In this document: piece by piece, positions 36,122-46,755 of the stretch
Layout of the letters: every line of letters begins with the position of its first letter
Numbering within the stretch: position 1 is the first letter of the stretch
DNA from: Paraburkholderia sp. Ac-20340
GTDB taxonomy: Bacteria > Pseudomonadota > Gammaproteobacteria > Burkholderiales > Burkholderiaceae
Reading direction: 5' to 3'
Assembly (NCBI RefSeq): GCF_017104965.1
Contig: NZ_JAAGPR010000030.1
Coordinates: forward strand, 1-64,000
DNA: 64,000 nucleotides
The notes under the pieces: generated by a model
Seen by the model: the letters and a program-made list of their open reading frames with translations, nothing else
Told to the model about the DNA's origin: nothing
The model's database searches: none
Program-made: the position numbers and the translations under genes

Positions 36122-38218
36122 ATGACACAACATAGTGCAACACGGTCCATGTTCGATCCGGCGCTCGTGCGTCCGGCCATCGTGGATTCGTTCAGGAAAC
36201 TCAAGCCGCGCACCCAGTTGCGCAATCCGGTGATGTTCTGCGTCTACGTGGGCAGCGTGCTCACGACGATCCTCTGGATCGCGGCGCTGCTGGGCCAGGC
36301 CGAAGCGCCCGCGGGCTTCATTCTCGCGGTCGCGTTGTGGCTGTGGTTCACGGTGCTGTTCGCCAACTTCGCCGAAGCGCTCGCCGAAGGCCGCTCGAAG
36401 GCGCAGGCCGCGTCGCTGCGCCAGGCCAAGCGCGACGTCATGGCCAAGAAGCTCAACGAGCCGCATCCGAAGTCGCCGATCCGCATCACGACCGCCACCG
36501 ATCTGCGCAAGGGCGACGTGGTGCTGGTCGAAACCGGCGACGTGATTCCCGCCGATGGCGAGGTGGTCGACGGTGTCGCTTCGGTCGACGAATCGGCGAT
36601 CACGGGCGAATCCGCGCCGGTGATCCGCGAGTCGGGCGGCGATTTTTCGTCGGTCACGGGCGGCACGCGCGTGCTGTCCGACTGGATCGTGGTGCGCGTC
36701 ACGGCCAATCCGGGCGAAGCGTTCCTCGACCGCATGATCGCGATGGTCGAAGGCGCCAAACGCCAGAAAACGCCGAACGAAATCGCGCTGACGATCCTGC
36801 TGGTGGCGCTCTCCATCGTGCTGCTGATGGCCACGGCCACGCTGCTGCCGTTCTCGATGTTCTCGGTCGAAGCCGCGAAGATGGGCCACGTGGTCACGAT
36901 CACCGCGCTCACGGCGCTGCTCGTGTGCCTGATCCCGACCACCATCGGCGGGCTGTTGTCGGCGATTGGCGTGGCGGGCATGAGCCGCATGATGCAGGCC
37001 AACGTGATCGCCACCTCGGGCCGCGCCGTGGAAGCGGCCGGCGACGTCGACGTGCTGCTGCTCGACAAGACCGGCACGATCACGCTGGGCAACCGCCAGG
37101 CATCGGCATTCGTGGCCGCGCCCGGCGTCAACGAAGAAGCGCTGGCCGACGCCGCGCAACTCGCCTCGCTCGCCGACGAAACGCCGGAAGGCCGCAGCAT
37201 CGTCGTGCTCGCCAAGCAGCGCTTCAATATCCGTCAGCGCGACATGGCGGCGCTGCATGCGGTGTTCCTCGCCTTCAGCGCGCAGACGCGCATGAGCGGC
37301 GTGGACATGCCGGGCCGCGAAATCCGCAAGGGCGCCGCCGATGCGGTGAAGCACTACGTCGAGCAGCATGGCGGACGCTTCCCGGCCGAAGTGAGCGCGG
37401 CCGTCGACGAAGTGGCGCGACGCGGCAGCACGCCGCTGGTGGTGGCCGAACGTCATGGCGAAGGCGATGACGCCAGGGCGCGCGTGCTCGGCGTGATCGA
37501 GTTGAAGGACGTGGTGAAGGGCGGCATCAAGGAGCGTTTCGCCGAACTGCGCAAGATGGGCATCAAGACCGTGATGGTGACGGGCGACAACCGCCTGACC
37601 GCCGCCGCGATCGCTGCCGAAGCCGGCGTGGACGATTTCCTCGCGCAGGCCACGCCCGAAACCAAGCTCGCGACCATCCGCGAACATCAGGCGCAAGGCA
37701 AGCTCGTGGCGATGACCGGCGACGGCACCAACGACGCCCCGGCGCTTGCGCAGGCCGACGTGGCAGTGGCGATGAATACCGGCACGCAGGCCGCGAAGGA
37801 AGCGGGCAACATGGTCGATCTGGATTCGAATCCGACCAAGCTGATCGAGATCGTCGAGATCGGCAAGCAGATGCTGATGACGCGCGGCTCGCTCACCACG
37901 TTCTCGATCGCCAACGACGTCGCCAAATACTTCGCGATCATTCCGGCGGCGTTTGCCTCGACCTATCCGCAACTGCGCGTGCTCGACGTGATGCATCTGA
38001 CCTCGCCGGCGTCGGCGATTCTGTCGGCGGTGATCTTCAACGCGCTGATCATCGTGATGCTGATTCCGCTCGCGCTCAAGGGCGTGAAGTACCGGCCGCT
38101 GGGCGCGGCCACGCTGCTGCGGCGCAATCTGCTGGTCTACGGTCTCGGCGGCATTCTGCTGCCGTTCCCGTGCATCAAGCTGATCGATATGGTGCTGGCC
38201 GCGTTCGGCTGGGTTTGA
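36122..38218 (+). CDS. kdpB: Potassium-transporting ATPase ATP-binding subunit KdpB
   Basis: A 698-residue P-type ATPase that powers KdpA. It has the actuator loop SAITGESAPVIRESGGD, the phosphorylation site DKTGTITLGNR (Asp about 316), the nucleotide-binding GAADAVKHYVEQ region and the hinge VMVTGDNRLTAAAIAAEAGVDD followed by GDGTNDAPALAQADV. A KPRTQLRNPVMF motif lies near the N-terminus as in KdpB. It starts 16 bases after kdpA. Confidence 0.98.
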   Translation: MTQHSATRSMFDPALVRPAIVDSFRKLKPRTQLRNPVMFCVYVGSVLTTILWIAALLGQAEAPAGFILAVALWLWFTVLFANFAEALAEGRSKAQAASLRQAKRDVMAKKLNEPHPKSPIRITTATDLRKGDVVLVETGDVIPADGEVVDGVASVDESAITGESAPVIRESGGDFSSVTGGTRVLSDWIVVRVTANPGEAFLDRMIAMVEGAKRQKTPNEIALTILLVALSIVLLMATATLLPFSMFSVEAAKMGHVVTITALTALLVCLIPTTIGGLLSAIGVAGMSRMMQANVIATSGRAVEAAGDVDVLLLDKTGTITLGNRQASAFVAAPGVNEEALADAAQLASLADETPEGRSIVVLAKQRFNIRQRDMAALHAVFLAFSAQTRMSGVDMPGREIRKGAADAVKHYVEQHGGRFPAEVSAAVDEVARRGSTPLVVAERHGEGDDARARVLGVIELKDVVKGGIKERFAELRKMGIKTVMVTGDNRLTAAAIAAEAGVDDFLAQATPETKLATIREHQAQGKLVAMTGDGTNDAPALAQADVAVAMNTGTQAAKEAGNMVDLDSNPTKLIEIVEIGKQMLMTRGSLTTFSIANDVAKYFAIIPAAFASTYPQLRVLDVMHLTSPASAILSAVIFNALIIVMLIPLALKGVKYRPLGAATLLRRNLLVYGLGGILLPFPCIKLIDMVLAAFGWV

Positions 38219-38249
38219 TGCGCGCGTCTCTTTTTAGACAGGAATGCAT

Positions 38250-38828
38250 ATGAAAGCGCAGTTTCGTCCTCTGATCGTGATCTTCGCGCTGCTCGCGGTG
38301 ATCACCGGGCTCGTCTATCCCGCCGTGATGACGGCGTTCGGCCAGGCCGTGTTCCATCGCCAGGTCAACGGCAGTCTCGTGCAGGTGAACGGCAAGGTGG
38401 TGGGCAGCGAGCTGATCGGCCAGCAGTTCGACGCGCCCCAGTATTTCTGGGGCCGCCTTTCGGCCACCGCGCCGATGCCGTACAACGCGCAAGGCTCGGG
38501 CGGCTCGAACCTCGGCCCGACCAACCCGGCGCTCGCCGATGAAGTCAAAGGCCGCATCGACGCGCTCAAGGCCGCCGGCACCGATGTCTCGCAGCCGATT
38601 CCCGCCGATCTGGTGACCTCGTCGGCAAGCGGTCTCGATCCGGAGATTTCGCCCGCGGCCGCGCAGTATCAGATCGCGCGCGTGGCGAAGGCGCGCAATC
38701 TCAGCGCGAACGACGTGCAGGCGCTCGTGGATCGCTATACGAAGGGCCGCCAGTTTGGTCTGTTCGGCGAGCCGCGCGTGAATGTGCTGGAGTTGAATCT
38801 CGCGCTCGATGGAAAAGAAGTGAGTTGA
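38250..38828 (+). CDS. kdpC: Potassium-transporting ATPase subunit KdpC
   Basis: A 192-residue single-span periplasmic subunit. It has an N-terminal membrane anchor (PLIVIFALLAVITGLVYPAVMT), then SELIGQQFDAPQYFWGRLSAT, GSGGSNLGPTNPAL, ADLVTSSASGLDPEISPAAA and a C-terminal FGLFGEPRVNVLELN. ATG 38250 is preferred to ATG 38244 because ACAGGA is then 6 bases away. Confidence 0.96.
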   Translation: MKAQFRPLIVIFALLAVITGLVYPAVMTAFGQAVFHRQVNGSLVQVNGKVVGSELIGQQFDAPQYFWGRLSATAPMPYNAQGSGGSNLGPTNPALADEVKGRIDALKAAGTDVSQPIPADLVTSSASGLDPEISPAAAQYQIARVAKARNLSANDVQALVDRYTKGRQFGLFGEPRVNVLELNLALDGKEVS

Positions 38829-38850
38829 ACGCGCCGGCCGGCTTTCAAGA

Positions 38851-38887
38851 CGCCGCACGCCGTCGACGCGGCGTGCGGTTTCTCGTT
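38851..38887 (+). terminator. Hairpin between kdpC and kdpD
   Basis: CCGCACGCCG pairs with CGGCGTGCGG around TCGACG, followed by TTTCTCGTTT. It may terminate or attenuate so that the regulator genes kdpD-kdpE are expressed less than the pump. Confidence 0.65.
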
Positions 38888-38969
38888 TGCCAATCCAGGG
38901 CCGCGGTGAGACCATCGTCGTCTGTGCCGCGCCGCCCGAACCGAACACGAACATAGTCGCCCAAGCCGC

Positions 38970-41871
38970 ATGAACCGCCCCGATCCCGACGAACTTCTCG
39001 ACCGTCTGCAACGCGAGGAAGAAAAACGCCGCCGCGGCAAGCTGAAGGTTTTCTTCGGCGCCTCGGCGGGCGTCGGCAAGACTTATGCGATGTTGCAGGC
39101 CGCGCGCCGCCGCGCCGAAGAAGGCGTGGACGTGGTGGTCGGCATCGTCGAAACCCACGGGCGCAGCGAAACCGCCGCGCTCACCAGCGGGCTCGACGTG
39201 CTGCCGCGCCAGCGCCTTGCGTATCGCGGGCGCATGCTCGACGAATTCGACCTGGACGCCACGCTCGCGCGCAAGCCGCAACTCGTGCTGGTCGACGAAC
39301 TCGCGCATTCGAACGTGCCCGGCGCGCGCCACCTGAAGCGCTGGCAGGACGTCTACGAACTGCTCGACGCGGGCATCGACGTCTATACGACGGTCAATGT
39401 CCAGCACCTCGAAAGCCTCAACGACGTGGTGGGGCAGATCACCGGCATCCGCGTCTGGGAGACGGTGCCCGACCGCGTGTTCGATGGCGCCGACGAAGTC
39501 ACGCTGGTCGATCTTCCCGCCGAGGAACTGCTCGACCGCATGCGCGACGGCAAGGTCTATCTGCCCGCGCAGGCCGAGCGCGCGGTGCGCAACTTCTTCC
39601 GCAAGGGCAATCTGATCGCGCTGCGCGAACTGGCGCTGCGCCGGACCGCCGACCGCGTCGATGCGCAGATGCACGAATATCGTGCCGATCGCTCGATCCA
39701 GCATGTCTGGCAGGCGCGCGAGCGCTTGCTGGTATGCGTCGGTCCGGGCCCGGAAGCGCCCGTGCTGGTGCGCGCGGCCGCGCGCCTCGCTGCGAGCCTG
39801 AAGGCCGACTGGATCGCCGTCTATGTGGAAACGCCGCGACTGCAGCGCCTGCCCGACGCCGTGCGCGAACGCACGCTGGGCGCGCTCAAACTCGCCGCCG
39901 AACTGGGCGCGGAAACCGCCTCGCTCGCGGGCGAAGACGCCGCCGTCACGCTGGCGGGCTATGCGCGCCTGCGCAATGTCTCGAAGCTGGTGGCGGGCGC
40001 GTCGATGCGCTCGGGTTTCTCGCGCTGGCTGCAACGCCCGTTTGGCGAGCGTCTGGCCGAAAAGGCCGGCGACGCCGATCTCACGCTGGTGCGCGCGAGC
40101 GGTAACGAAGTCGATCGCCTGACCGGCCGCGCCGCTTTCGATACCGCATCGGCGGCCGCGCGTGCCGCCAACGCCTGGCGCGCCGCCATCGGCCAGGGCG
40201 GCGCGAACCGTTCGCCGCCGCGCGCTTATGCAGCGGCGCTGGTGATCTGCGCCTGCATCACCTTGCTCGCGAACCAGTTGAACGAGCGCATCGCGCTGGC
40301 GAATCTGGTGATGCTTTATCTGCTCGGCGTGATCTTTACGGCGACCCGGCTCGGGCGCGGCCCCGGCGTGCTGCTGTCGTTCGCGAGCGTGGCCGCCTAC
40401 GATTTTTTCTTCGTGCCGCCGCGCATGTCGTTTTCGGTCAGCGATACGCAGTATCTGCTGACCTTCGTCGGCATGCTGCTGACTTCGCTGGTCATCAGCC
40501 ATCTGACGTCGAGCCTGCGCCGTGAAGCGAGCGTCGCGCAGCGGCGCGAACAGCGCACCGGCGCGATGTACGCGATGGCGCGCGAACTGGCGGCGGCGCT
40601 GGCAACCGAGCAGATCATCGCGATTGGCAGCCGCCATGTGAGCGAGGTGTTCGGCGCGCGCGTGGCGATCCTGTTGCCCGATAGCGCCGACAAGGTCCAG
40701 CAGAAGATCGAGGACCCCGATCCGCAGATCATGCTCGACGCGTCGAGTCTCGATATCGACGTGGGGCAGTGGGTCTACGACCAGCAGAAGCCCGCCGGTC
40801 ATGGCACCGATACCTTGCCCGCCGCCGCTGCGCGCTACCTGCCGCTCAAGGCGCCGATGCGCACGCGCGGCGTGCTCGCCGTGGTCACGCGCGAGCCGCG
40901 CGAATTGCAGGTGCCCGAGCAGCAACGCATGCTCGACGCCTTCGCCGCGCAGATTGCGCTGGCGCTCGAACGCGTGCATTACGTCGAGATCGCGCGCGAC
41001 GCGCTCGTCAACATGGAGTCCGAACGATTGCGCAATTCGCTGCTTTCGGCGATTTCGCACGATCTGCGCACGCCGCTCACCACCATCGTCGGCTTTTCGT
41101 CGATGCTCGCGCAGACGCACGAGCCGAGCACCGGCACGCCCGATCCGCAGAACGCGCGCGAAGGCGAGCTGATCGAGGCGATTCACGACGAGGCCCTGCG
41201 CATGACCGGCATCGTCACGAATCTGCTCGATATGGCGCGCCTGCAGGCGGGCAGTCTCAAGCTCAACCGGCAATGGACGCTGCTGGAGGAAACCGTGGGC
41301 GCGGCGCTGGCCGCGTGCCGCCGCGTGCTCGTGCGCCATCCGGTTCAGGTGAAGTTGCAGGACGATTTACCGCTGCTGCAACTCGACGCCGTGTTGATGG
41401 AGCGGCTCTTTTCGAATCTGCTGGAAAACGCCGCGAAGTACACGCCGGCCGATACGCCGCTGGCGATCGTCGCGCGGCGCGTGGAGGAGGGCGGCCAGCC
41501 CTTCGTGCGCGTGAGTATCGACGATCACGGGCCGGGCTTGCCGCCTGGCATGGGCGAGCGCGTGTTCGAGAAGTTCACGCGCGGCGAGAAGGAATCGGCC
41601 AAGCCCGGCATCGGCCTCGGACTGGCGATCTGCCGGGCGATCGTGGAAGCGCACGGCGGTACAATCGGCGCGTCCAATCGGGTCGATGCCAACGGCCGGG
41701 TCGAAGGCGCGTCGTTCTGGTTCGCGCTGCCGGTGGAGGAGCCGCCGCCGCTGCCCGCCGATGTGCCGGAAGCCGCCGAACATACCGCACATGCCGATCT
41801 CGCCGATCACATGAATCACGCCCACGATCATCGCGAAGCACCCGCTAAACCCCTCGATTCGAATCCCGCCC

Positions 41872-41879
<8 letters not shown>
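38970..41879 (+). CDS. kdpD: Sensor histidine kinase KdpD with a His-rich C-terminal tail
   Basis: A 969-residue sensor for potassium limitation. In order: KdpD N-domain with P-loop GASAGVGKTYAM and DELAHSN; a USP-like domain (about 250-370); four membrane spans (about 415-510); a GAF-like domain; the H-box ISHDLRTPLTTIVG (His about 697); and the ATPase domain with ENAAKYTP and GIGLGLAICRAIVEAHGG. The last 34 residues carry seven histidines (AEHTAHADLADHMNHAHDH) and are outside the conserved kinase. The stop overlaps kdpE. Confidence 0.96.
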
Positions 41880-42570
<691 letters not shown>

Positions 42571-42572
42571 GG

Positions 42573-42619
42573 CAGCGACCGGGCCAGCGACTGGGCCAGC
42601 CACCGGACCATCCCCGGGC
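42573..42619 (+). repeat. Imperfect 12-bp tandem repeats after kdpE
   Basis: Four near copies of CAGCGACCGGGC (second with T for C at position 8, third and fourth more diverged) fill the space between the kdpE stop and the next promoter. No coding role is apparent. Confidence 0.6.
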
Positions 42620-42635
42620 CACGTCTAGCCAACTT

Positions 42636-42644
42636 TGCTATACT
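42636..42644 (+). promoter_or_regulatory. Extended -10 promoter of the guanidinium exporter gene
   Basis: TGCTATACT is an extended -10; the -35 position is not consensus, as is usual for this class. Transcription should begin at about 42651, the first base of riboswitch hairpin 1. Confidence 0.6.
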
Positions 42645-42650
42645 TACAAA

Positions 42651-42695
42651 AGCGTAAGGACGACCTTGCGCTTTTTCTTTTTCGGGGACGGCCCC
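42651..42695 (+). ncRNA. Guanidine-II (mini-ykkC) riboswitch
   Basis: Two hairpins with the class-defining ACGR loops. Hairpin 1: AGCGTAAGG, loop ACGA, CCTTGCGCT (9 pairs, one U-G). Hairpin 2: GGGG, loop ACGG, CCCC. A pyrimidine-rich linker of about 11 bases joins them. The ribosome-binding site (GGAG near 42705) and the start codon of an SMR exporter follow. This is the expected architecture and target for guanidine-II, where two loops dock and bind guanidinium, turning on translation. Confidence 0.9.
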
Positions 42696-42715
42696 ATTTT
42701 TCATGGAGCGTTCTC

Positions 42716-43036
42716 ATGCCCTGGCTTTATCTCTTCATCGCGGGCCTGCTCGAAGTCGCGTGGGCCACCGGTCTCAAATCTTCCGAAGGTTTCACCCGGC
42801 TCTGGCCGTCGGTCTTTACGGTCGTCACGGCGCTCGGCAGTTTCTGGCTGCTCGCGCTTGCCATGCGCCAGTTGCCGCTGGGCACCGCGTATGCGGTCTG
42901 GACGGGTATCGGCGCGGTGGGCGCGTTCGTGCTCGGCATCGTCATGATGGGCGAAGCGGTGACCGTGGCGCGCGTGCTGAGCGCGCTGCTGATCGTGGCC
43001 GGTCTGATCGGCCTGAAGCTGTCGTCGGCGGGCTGA
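42716..43036 (+). CDS. gdx: Guanidinium exporter, SMR family (SugE/Gdx)
   Basis: A 106-residue protein with four membrane helices and the Gdx pattern: PWLYLFIAGLLEVAWATGLK with the essential glutamate at about residue 13, then SSEGFTRLWPS, which separates SugE/Gdx from EmrE-type multidrug SMRs. It works as a dual-topology homodimer exchanging guanidinium for protons. ATG 42716 has GGAG upstream; open codons before it belong to the riboswitch. The upstream guanidine-II riboswitch independently supports the function. Confidence 0.94.
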   Translation: MPWLYLFIAGLLEVAWATGLKSSEGFTRLWPSVFTVVTALGSFWLLALAMRQLPLGTAYAVWTGIGAVGAFVLGIVMMGEAVTVARVLSALLIVAGLIGLKLSSAG

Positions 43037-43378
43037 TTGGGAAGCCCGGACGCGGGTTGGGCGAGATCGCGCGGAAATGACGCGCCGTTATGTGATCCAG
43101 TACGCATTTTCGTGGGATTTCACGCGCACAATGCGTGGCGCGCGCGCCGCAGAACGATAAAACCGCGCTGCGGCGGCGCAACGAGCGTGGCTATAATGAG
43201 ACGGTCACCACCCGATAACACTCAAGCGCCGCGGACGCCGCGAGCGCCGCCGTCTGTTTGTTCGCCGTGTTTCAGCCTGCTGCCTTGAAGCGTTGAAACC
43301 GCCGCGAACATCCCGACGCCGCGCTACGCCCGTTTCGTGGGGAACGGCGCCGCGCGAGCCTCGCGCGAGGAGGCAGTC
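43037..43378 (+). promoter_or_regulatory. Intergenic region with promoter and leader of the DUF4126 operon
   Basis: No gene in 342 bases. TATAAT at 43192-43197 is a perfect -10 with CTGCGG 18 bases upstream, giving a leader of about 175 nt. Just before the ribosome-binding site is the palindrome CGCGCGAG-C-CTCGCGCG (43351-43367), which could mask it. Confidence 0.55.
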
Positions 43379-43993
43379 ATGCTGGAACCCTTATCTCTCG
43401 CAGCGGGCCTGTCCTGGGGCAGTGGCCTGCGCCTCTACCTGACGGTCCTGATGGCCGGCGTGATGCAGCGCCTGGGCGTCATCCACCTGCCCGACACGCT
43501 CGCGATTCTCTCTTCGCCCTGGGTGATCGGCGTCGCCGCCGCGCTCACGGTCCTCGAATTTCTCGCCGATAAAATCCCCGCGCTCGATTCGCTCTGGGAT
43601 GCCGTGCACACCTTTATCCGCATTCCGGCCGGCGCCGTGCTCGCGGCCGGTGCGCTCGGTCACGCCGATCCCGCCGTGCTGACGATTGCCGCGCTCGCCG
43701 GCGGCACGCTCGCCGGCACCGCGCATCTGGCCAAGGCCGGCACGCGCGCGCTCATCAATCTGTCGCCCGAGCCGGTCTCGAACGTCGTCACATCCAGCGC
43801 CGAAGACGGCATGACTTTCGTGGGCGTGCTGCTGGCGTTCTTCGTGCCGTTGCTGTTTCTGGTGATGCTGGTGGCCTTCCTGCTGGTCGCGACCTGGGCG
43901 CTGCCGCGCTTGTGGCGCGGCGTGCAGGGCGGCTTTCGCGGCATGGCCACGCACATGGTCACGCGTTTTTCCTTGCGGAGCCGTCACGATTGA
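43379..43993 (+). CDS. DUF4126 family membrane protein
   Basis: A 204-residue protein with four or five hydrophobic segments and the DUF4126 start LSLAAGLSWGSGLRLYLTV, followed by FLADKIPALDSLWDAVHTFIRIPAGAVLAAG and the HLAKAGTRALINLSPEPVSN motif. Function unknown. ATG 43379 has GAGGAGG well placed. It overlaps or abuts the downstream permease gene, so they form an operon and may act together in the envelope. Confidence 0.85.
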   Translation: MLEPLSLAAGLSWGSGLRLYLTVLMAGVMQRLGVIHLPDTLAILSSPWVIGVAAALTVLEFLADKIPALDSLWDAVHTFIRIPAGAVLAAGALGHADPAVLTIAALAGGTLAGTAHLAKAGTRALINLSPEPVSNVVTSSAEDGMTFVGVLLAFFVPLLFLVMLVAFLLVATWALPRLWRGVQGGFRGMATHMVTRFSLRSRHD

Positions 43994-46635
43994 ACGGTGC
44001 TCATTCTTCTCCAGCGGTTTCCCCGTCTTCTTCTAACGCGAACGCACCCGCGCGTGCGGCCCTGAGCTGGTCCGATCTCGTGCGCCTTGCTGCGCGCATG
44101 AGTGCGCGCGACTGGCGCGCGGGCGAATTGACCATGCTGCTGCTGGCGCTCGTGCTGGCGGTGGCGGCGCTGTCGAGCGTCGGTTTTCTCGCCGATCGCC
44201 TGCAGCGCGGGCTGGAGCGCGACGCCAAACGCATGATCGCCGCCGATTTCATCGTGCGCGCCGATCATCCCGTCGATCCGATGTTCGCGCGCGAGGCGCA
44301 GTCGCTCAATCTGCAAACGGCAACGACGGCGATTTTCCCGAGCATGGTCACGGTGCCGCCGGTGGCTGGCGCGAGCGCTCAGGCCCCGCAGCCCCCGTCA
44401 CGCCTTGCCGCCGTCAAATCGGTTTCCGCCGGCTACCCGTTGCGCGGCGCGCTGCGCATCGCGTCGGCGCCCGGTGCGCCCGATCACGAGGCGAAGGGCA
44501 TTCCGCCTCCCGGCACGGTCTGGGTCGACGACGAACTGCTCGATGCGCTCAAACTCCACGTCGGCGATACGGTGCGGGTCGGCACGCGCAGCCTGAGCGT
44601 CGGCGCGATCATTACGCGCGAACTCGATCGCGGTTTTTCCTTCGTCAACTTCTCGCCGCGCCTGATGCTCAACGCGGCCGATCTGCCCTCGACGGGCCTG
44701 ACCGGTTACGGCAGCCGCGTGACCTACCGCCTGCTGGTCGCGGGCGCCGATCCCGCCGTCGCGCAATTCGCCACGTGGGCCCACGCGCGCGTCGACGGCG
44801 ACGCAACCCGCGGCAAGATGCGCGGCGTCGGCCTCGAATCGCTCAGCGACGGCCAGCCGCAGGTGCGCCAGACGCTCGACCGCGCGCGCCATTTCCTCAC
44901 GCTCGTTTCGCTGCTGACCGCGCTGCTCGCGGCGGTCGCCATCGCCATGGCCGCGCACCGCTACACGCGCCGCCATCTGGATGCCTGCGCGGCGATGCGC
45001 TGCCTCGGCGCCAGCCAGCGCACGCTGCGCTCGATTTTCGTGCTCGAATTCGCGGGGCTCGGTCTGATCGGCGGCGCGGTTGGCGTGGCGCTCGGCTACG
45101 CGGGCCATCTCGCGCTGCTGGCCTGGCTGGGCACGCTGATCGAAGTGGCGCTGCCATATCCGGGCCCGGTGCCGGCGCTCGAAGGCGTGGCGGCGGGGCT
45201 CGTGCTGCTGCTCGGTTTTGCCTTGCCGCCGCTGTTGCCGCTCACGCGTGTGCCGCCGGTGCGCGTGCTGCGCCGCGAGTGGGGCGACGAAAGCCGTACC
45301 GCGTGGGCCGCGTACGCGATCGGCATCGCGCTGTTCGCGGGGCTGCTGGTGCTGGCGGCGGGCGAACTCAAGCTCGGCGGTATCGTCGCGGGCGGTTTCG
45401 CGCTTGGCCTGCTGATGTTCGCGGCGATTGCGCGTTTCGCGCTCTGGGGCGCGGCGCGCGTGGCGCGCAGCCAGCGCAACGGTCTGGATTCGCGCGCGGG
45501 CGTGGGCTGGCGTTATGCGCTGGCGTCGCTGGAGCGGCGGCCCGGCGCGAGCGCCTTGCAGATCACATCGCTCGCCATCGGTCTGATGTGCCTGCTGCTG
45601 ATCGCGATGACGCGCAACGACCTGATCGACGGCTGGCGCAAATCCACGCCGCCCGATGCGCCGAACGAATTCCTCATCGACATCCAGCCCGCCCAGCACG
45701 ACGCCGTGGCCGCGTGGCTGGTCGCGCACGGCATCGCCGATCCCGATCTGGAGCCGATGGTGCGCGGCCGTCTCACGACGATCAACGGCAAGCCGGTCAA
45801 TCCCGAGCAGTACAAGAGCGAGGATGCGCGGCGTCTGGTCGATCGCGAATTCAATCTCTCGTACACGACGCAGTTGCCCAGCGATAACCGCATCGAAGCG
45901 GGCGCCTGGTACGGCGATGCAACCACGCCGCAGCTTTCGATCGAGCAGGGCCTGGCCAAACTCATCAATGTAAAGCCCGGCGACGTACTGACCTTCGATG
46001 TCGCGGGTCTCGAAGTCACCGCGCCCGTGACGAGCCTGCGCAAGCTCGACTGGGGTTCGTTCAAGGTCAACTTCTTCGTGCTGATGCCGCCCGCGCTGCT
46101 ACACGATTTCCCGGCCACCTACATCACGAGTTTCCATCTGCCCGAGTCGCAGCGCGCCGTGATCGACGGGCTGGTTGCGCAGTATCCGAACGTGACCGCC
46201 ATCGACGTCGGGCCGATTCTCGCGCAGATCCAGCGCATGCTGGAGCAGGTGATCGGCGCCGTGCAGTTCCTGTTTATCTTCACGCTCGCGGCCGGCGTGC
46301 TGGTGCTTTACGCGGCGCTCGCGGGCACGCGCGACGAGCGCATGCGCGAATCGGCGCTGCTGCGCGCGCTGGGCGCGTCGCATGCCCAGGTGCGCTCGGT
46401 GCAGATCGCGGAGTTCGTCGCGGTGGGGGCGCTCGCGGGTTTGATGGCGGCGGTGGGCGCGCAGATCGTCGGCTACGTGCTGGCGACGCGGGTGTTCGAC
46501 TTCTATCTGGCGTTCGATCCGTGGCTCGTGCCCGCGGGCATCGCGGCGGGCGTGGCCTGTGCGGGCGTGGGCGGCTGGATGAGCCTGCGGCATGTGCTGG
46601 CGCGGCCCGCGCTGCAATCGCTGCGCGACGCGTGA
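43990..46635 (+). CDS. Large FtsX-like ABC transporter permease (YbbP type)
   Basis: An 881-residue permease with two FtsX-like units. There is an N-terminal membrane helix (LTMLLLALVLAVAALSSVG), a long periplasmic part, three helices with YTRRHLDACAAMRCLGASQ, a second periplasmic domain (about 560-750), and C-terminal helices with DERMRESALLRALGASHAQ. This doubled layout is that of YbbP, whose partner ATPase YbbA makes a lipid- or lipoprotein-handling MacB-type system. No ATPase gene is in the window near it. TTG 43990 overlapping the DUF4126 stop is the likely start; other in-frame starts are possible. Confidence 0.85.
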   Translation: MNGAHSSPAVSPSSSNANAPARAALSWSDLVRLAARMSARDWRAGELTMLLLALVLAVAALSSVGFLADRLQRGLERDAKRMIAADFIVRADHPVDPMFAREAQSLNLQTATTAIFPSMVTVPPVAGASAQAPQPPSRLAAVKSVSAGYPLRGALRIASAPGAPDHEAKGIPPPGTVWVDDELLDALKLHVGDTVRVGTRSLSVGAIITRELDRGFSFVNFSPRLMLNAADLPSTGLTGYGSRVTYRLLVAGADPAVAQFATWAHARVDGDATRGKMRGVGLESLSDGQPQVRQTLDRARHFLTLVSLLTALLAAVAIAMAAHRYTRRHLDACAAMRCLGASQRTLRSIFVLEFAGLGLIGGAVGVALGYAGHLALLAWLGTLIEVALPYPGPVPALEGVAAGLVLLLGFALPPLLPLTRVPPVRVLRREWGDESRTAWAAYAIGIALFAGLLVLAAGELKLGGIVAGGFALGLLMFAAIARFALWGAARVARSQRNGLDSRAGVGWRYALASLERRPGASALQITSLAIGLMCLLLIAMTRNDLIDGWRKSTPPDAPNEFLIDIQPAQHDAVAAWLVAHGIADPDLEPMVRGRLTTINGKPVNPEQYKSEDARRLVDREFNLSYTTQLPSDNRIEAGAWYGDATTPQLSIEQGLAKLINVKPGDVLTFDVAGLEVTAPVTSLRKLDWGSFKVNFFVLMPPALLHDFPATYITSFHLPESQRAVIDGLVAQYPNVTAIDVGPILAQIQRMLEQVIGAVQFLFIFTLAAGVLVLYAALAGTRDERMRESALLRALGASHAQVRSVQIAEFVAVGALAGLMAAVGAQIVGYVLATRVFDFYLAFDPWLVPAGIAAGVACAGVGGWMSLRHVLARPALQSLRDA

Positions 46636-46755
46636 AGCAGGGGGCGTGCGCCGGGTTCGCCCGGCGCGCCGCTATGCGAAAATAATCGTTTGACCGGCTG
46701 CGCAGGTGCTTCGGCGTGAGCGTTGCCGCCCCTATTTCCGTATCGAATTCCCTGT

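Noticed and set aside
38175..41339. A 1054-codon open frame antisense to kdpC and kdpD
   Set aside because: Same composition artefact; KdpC and KdpD motifs are unambiguous on the plus strand.
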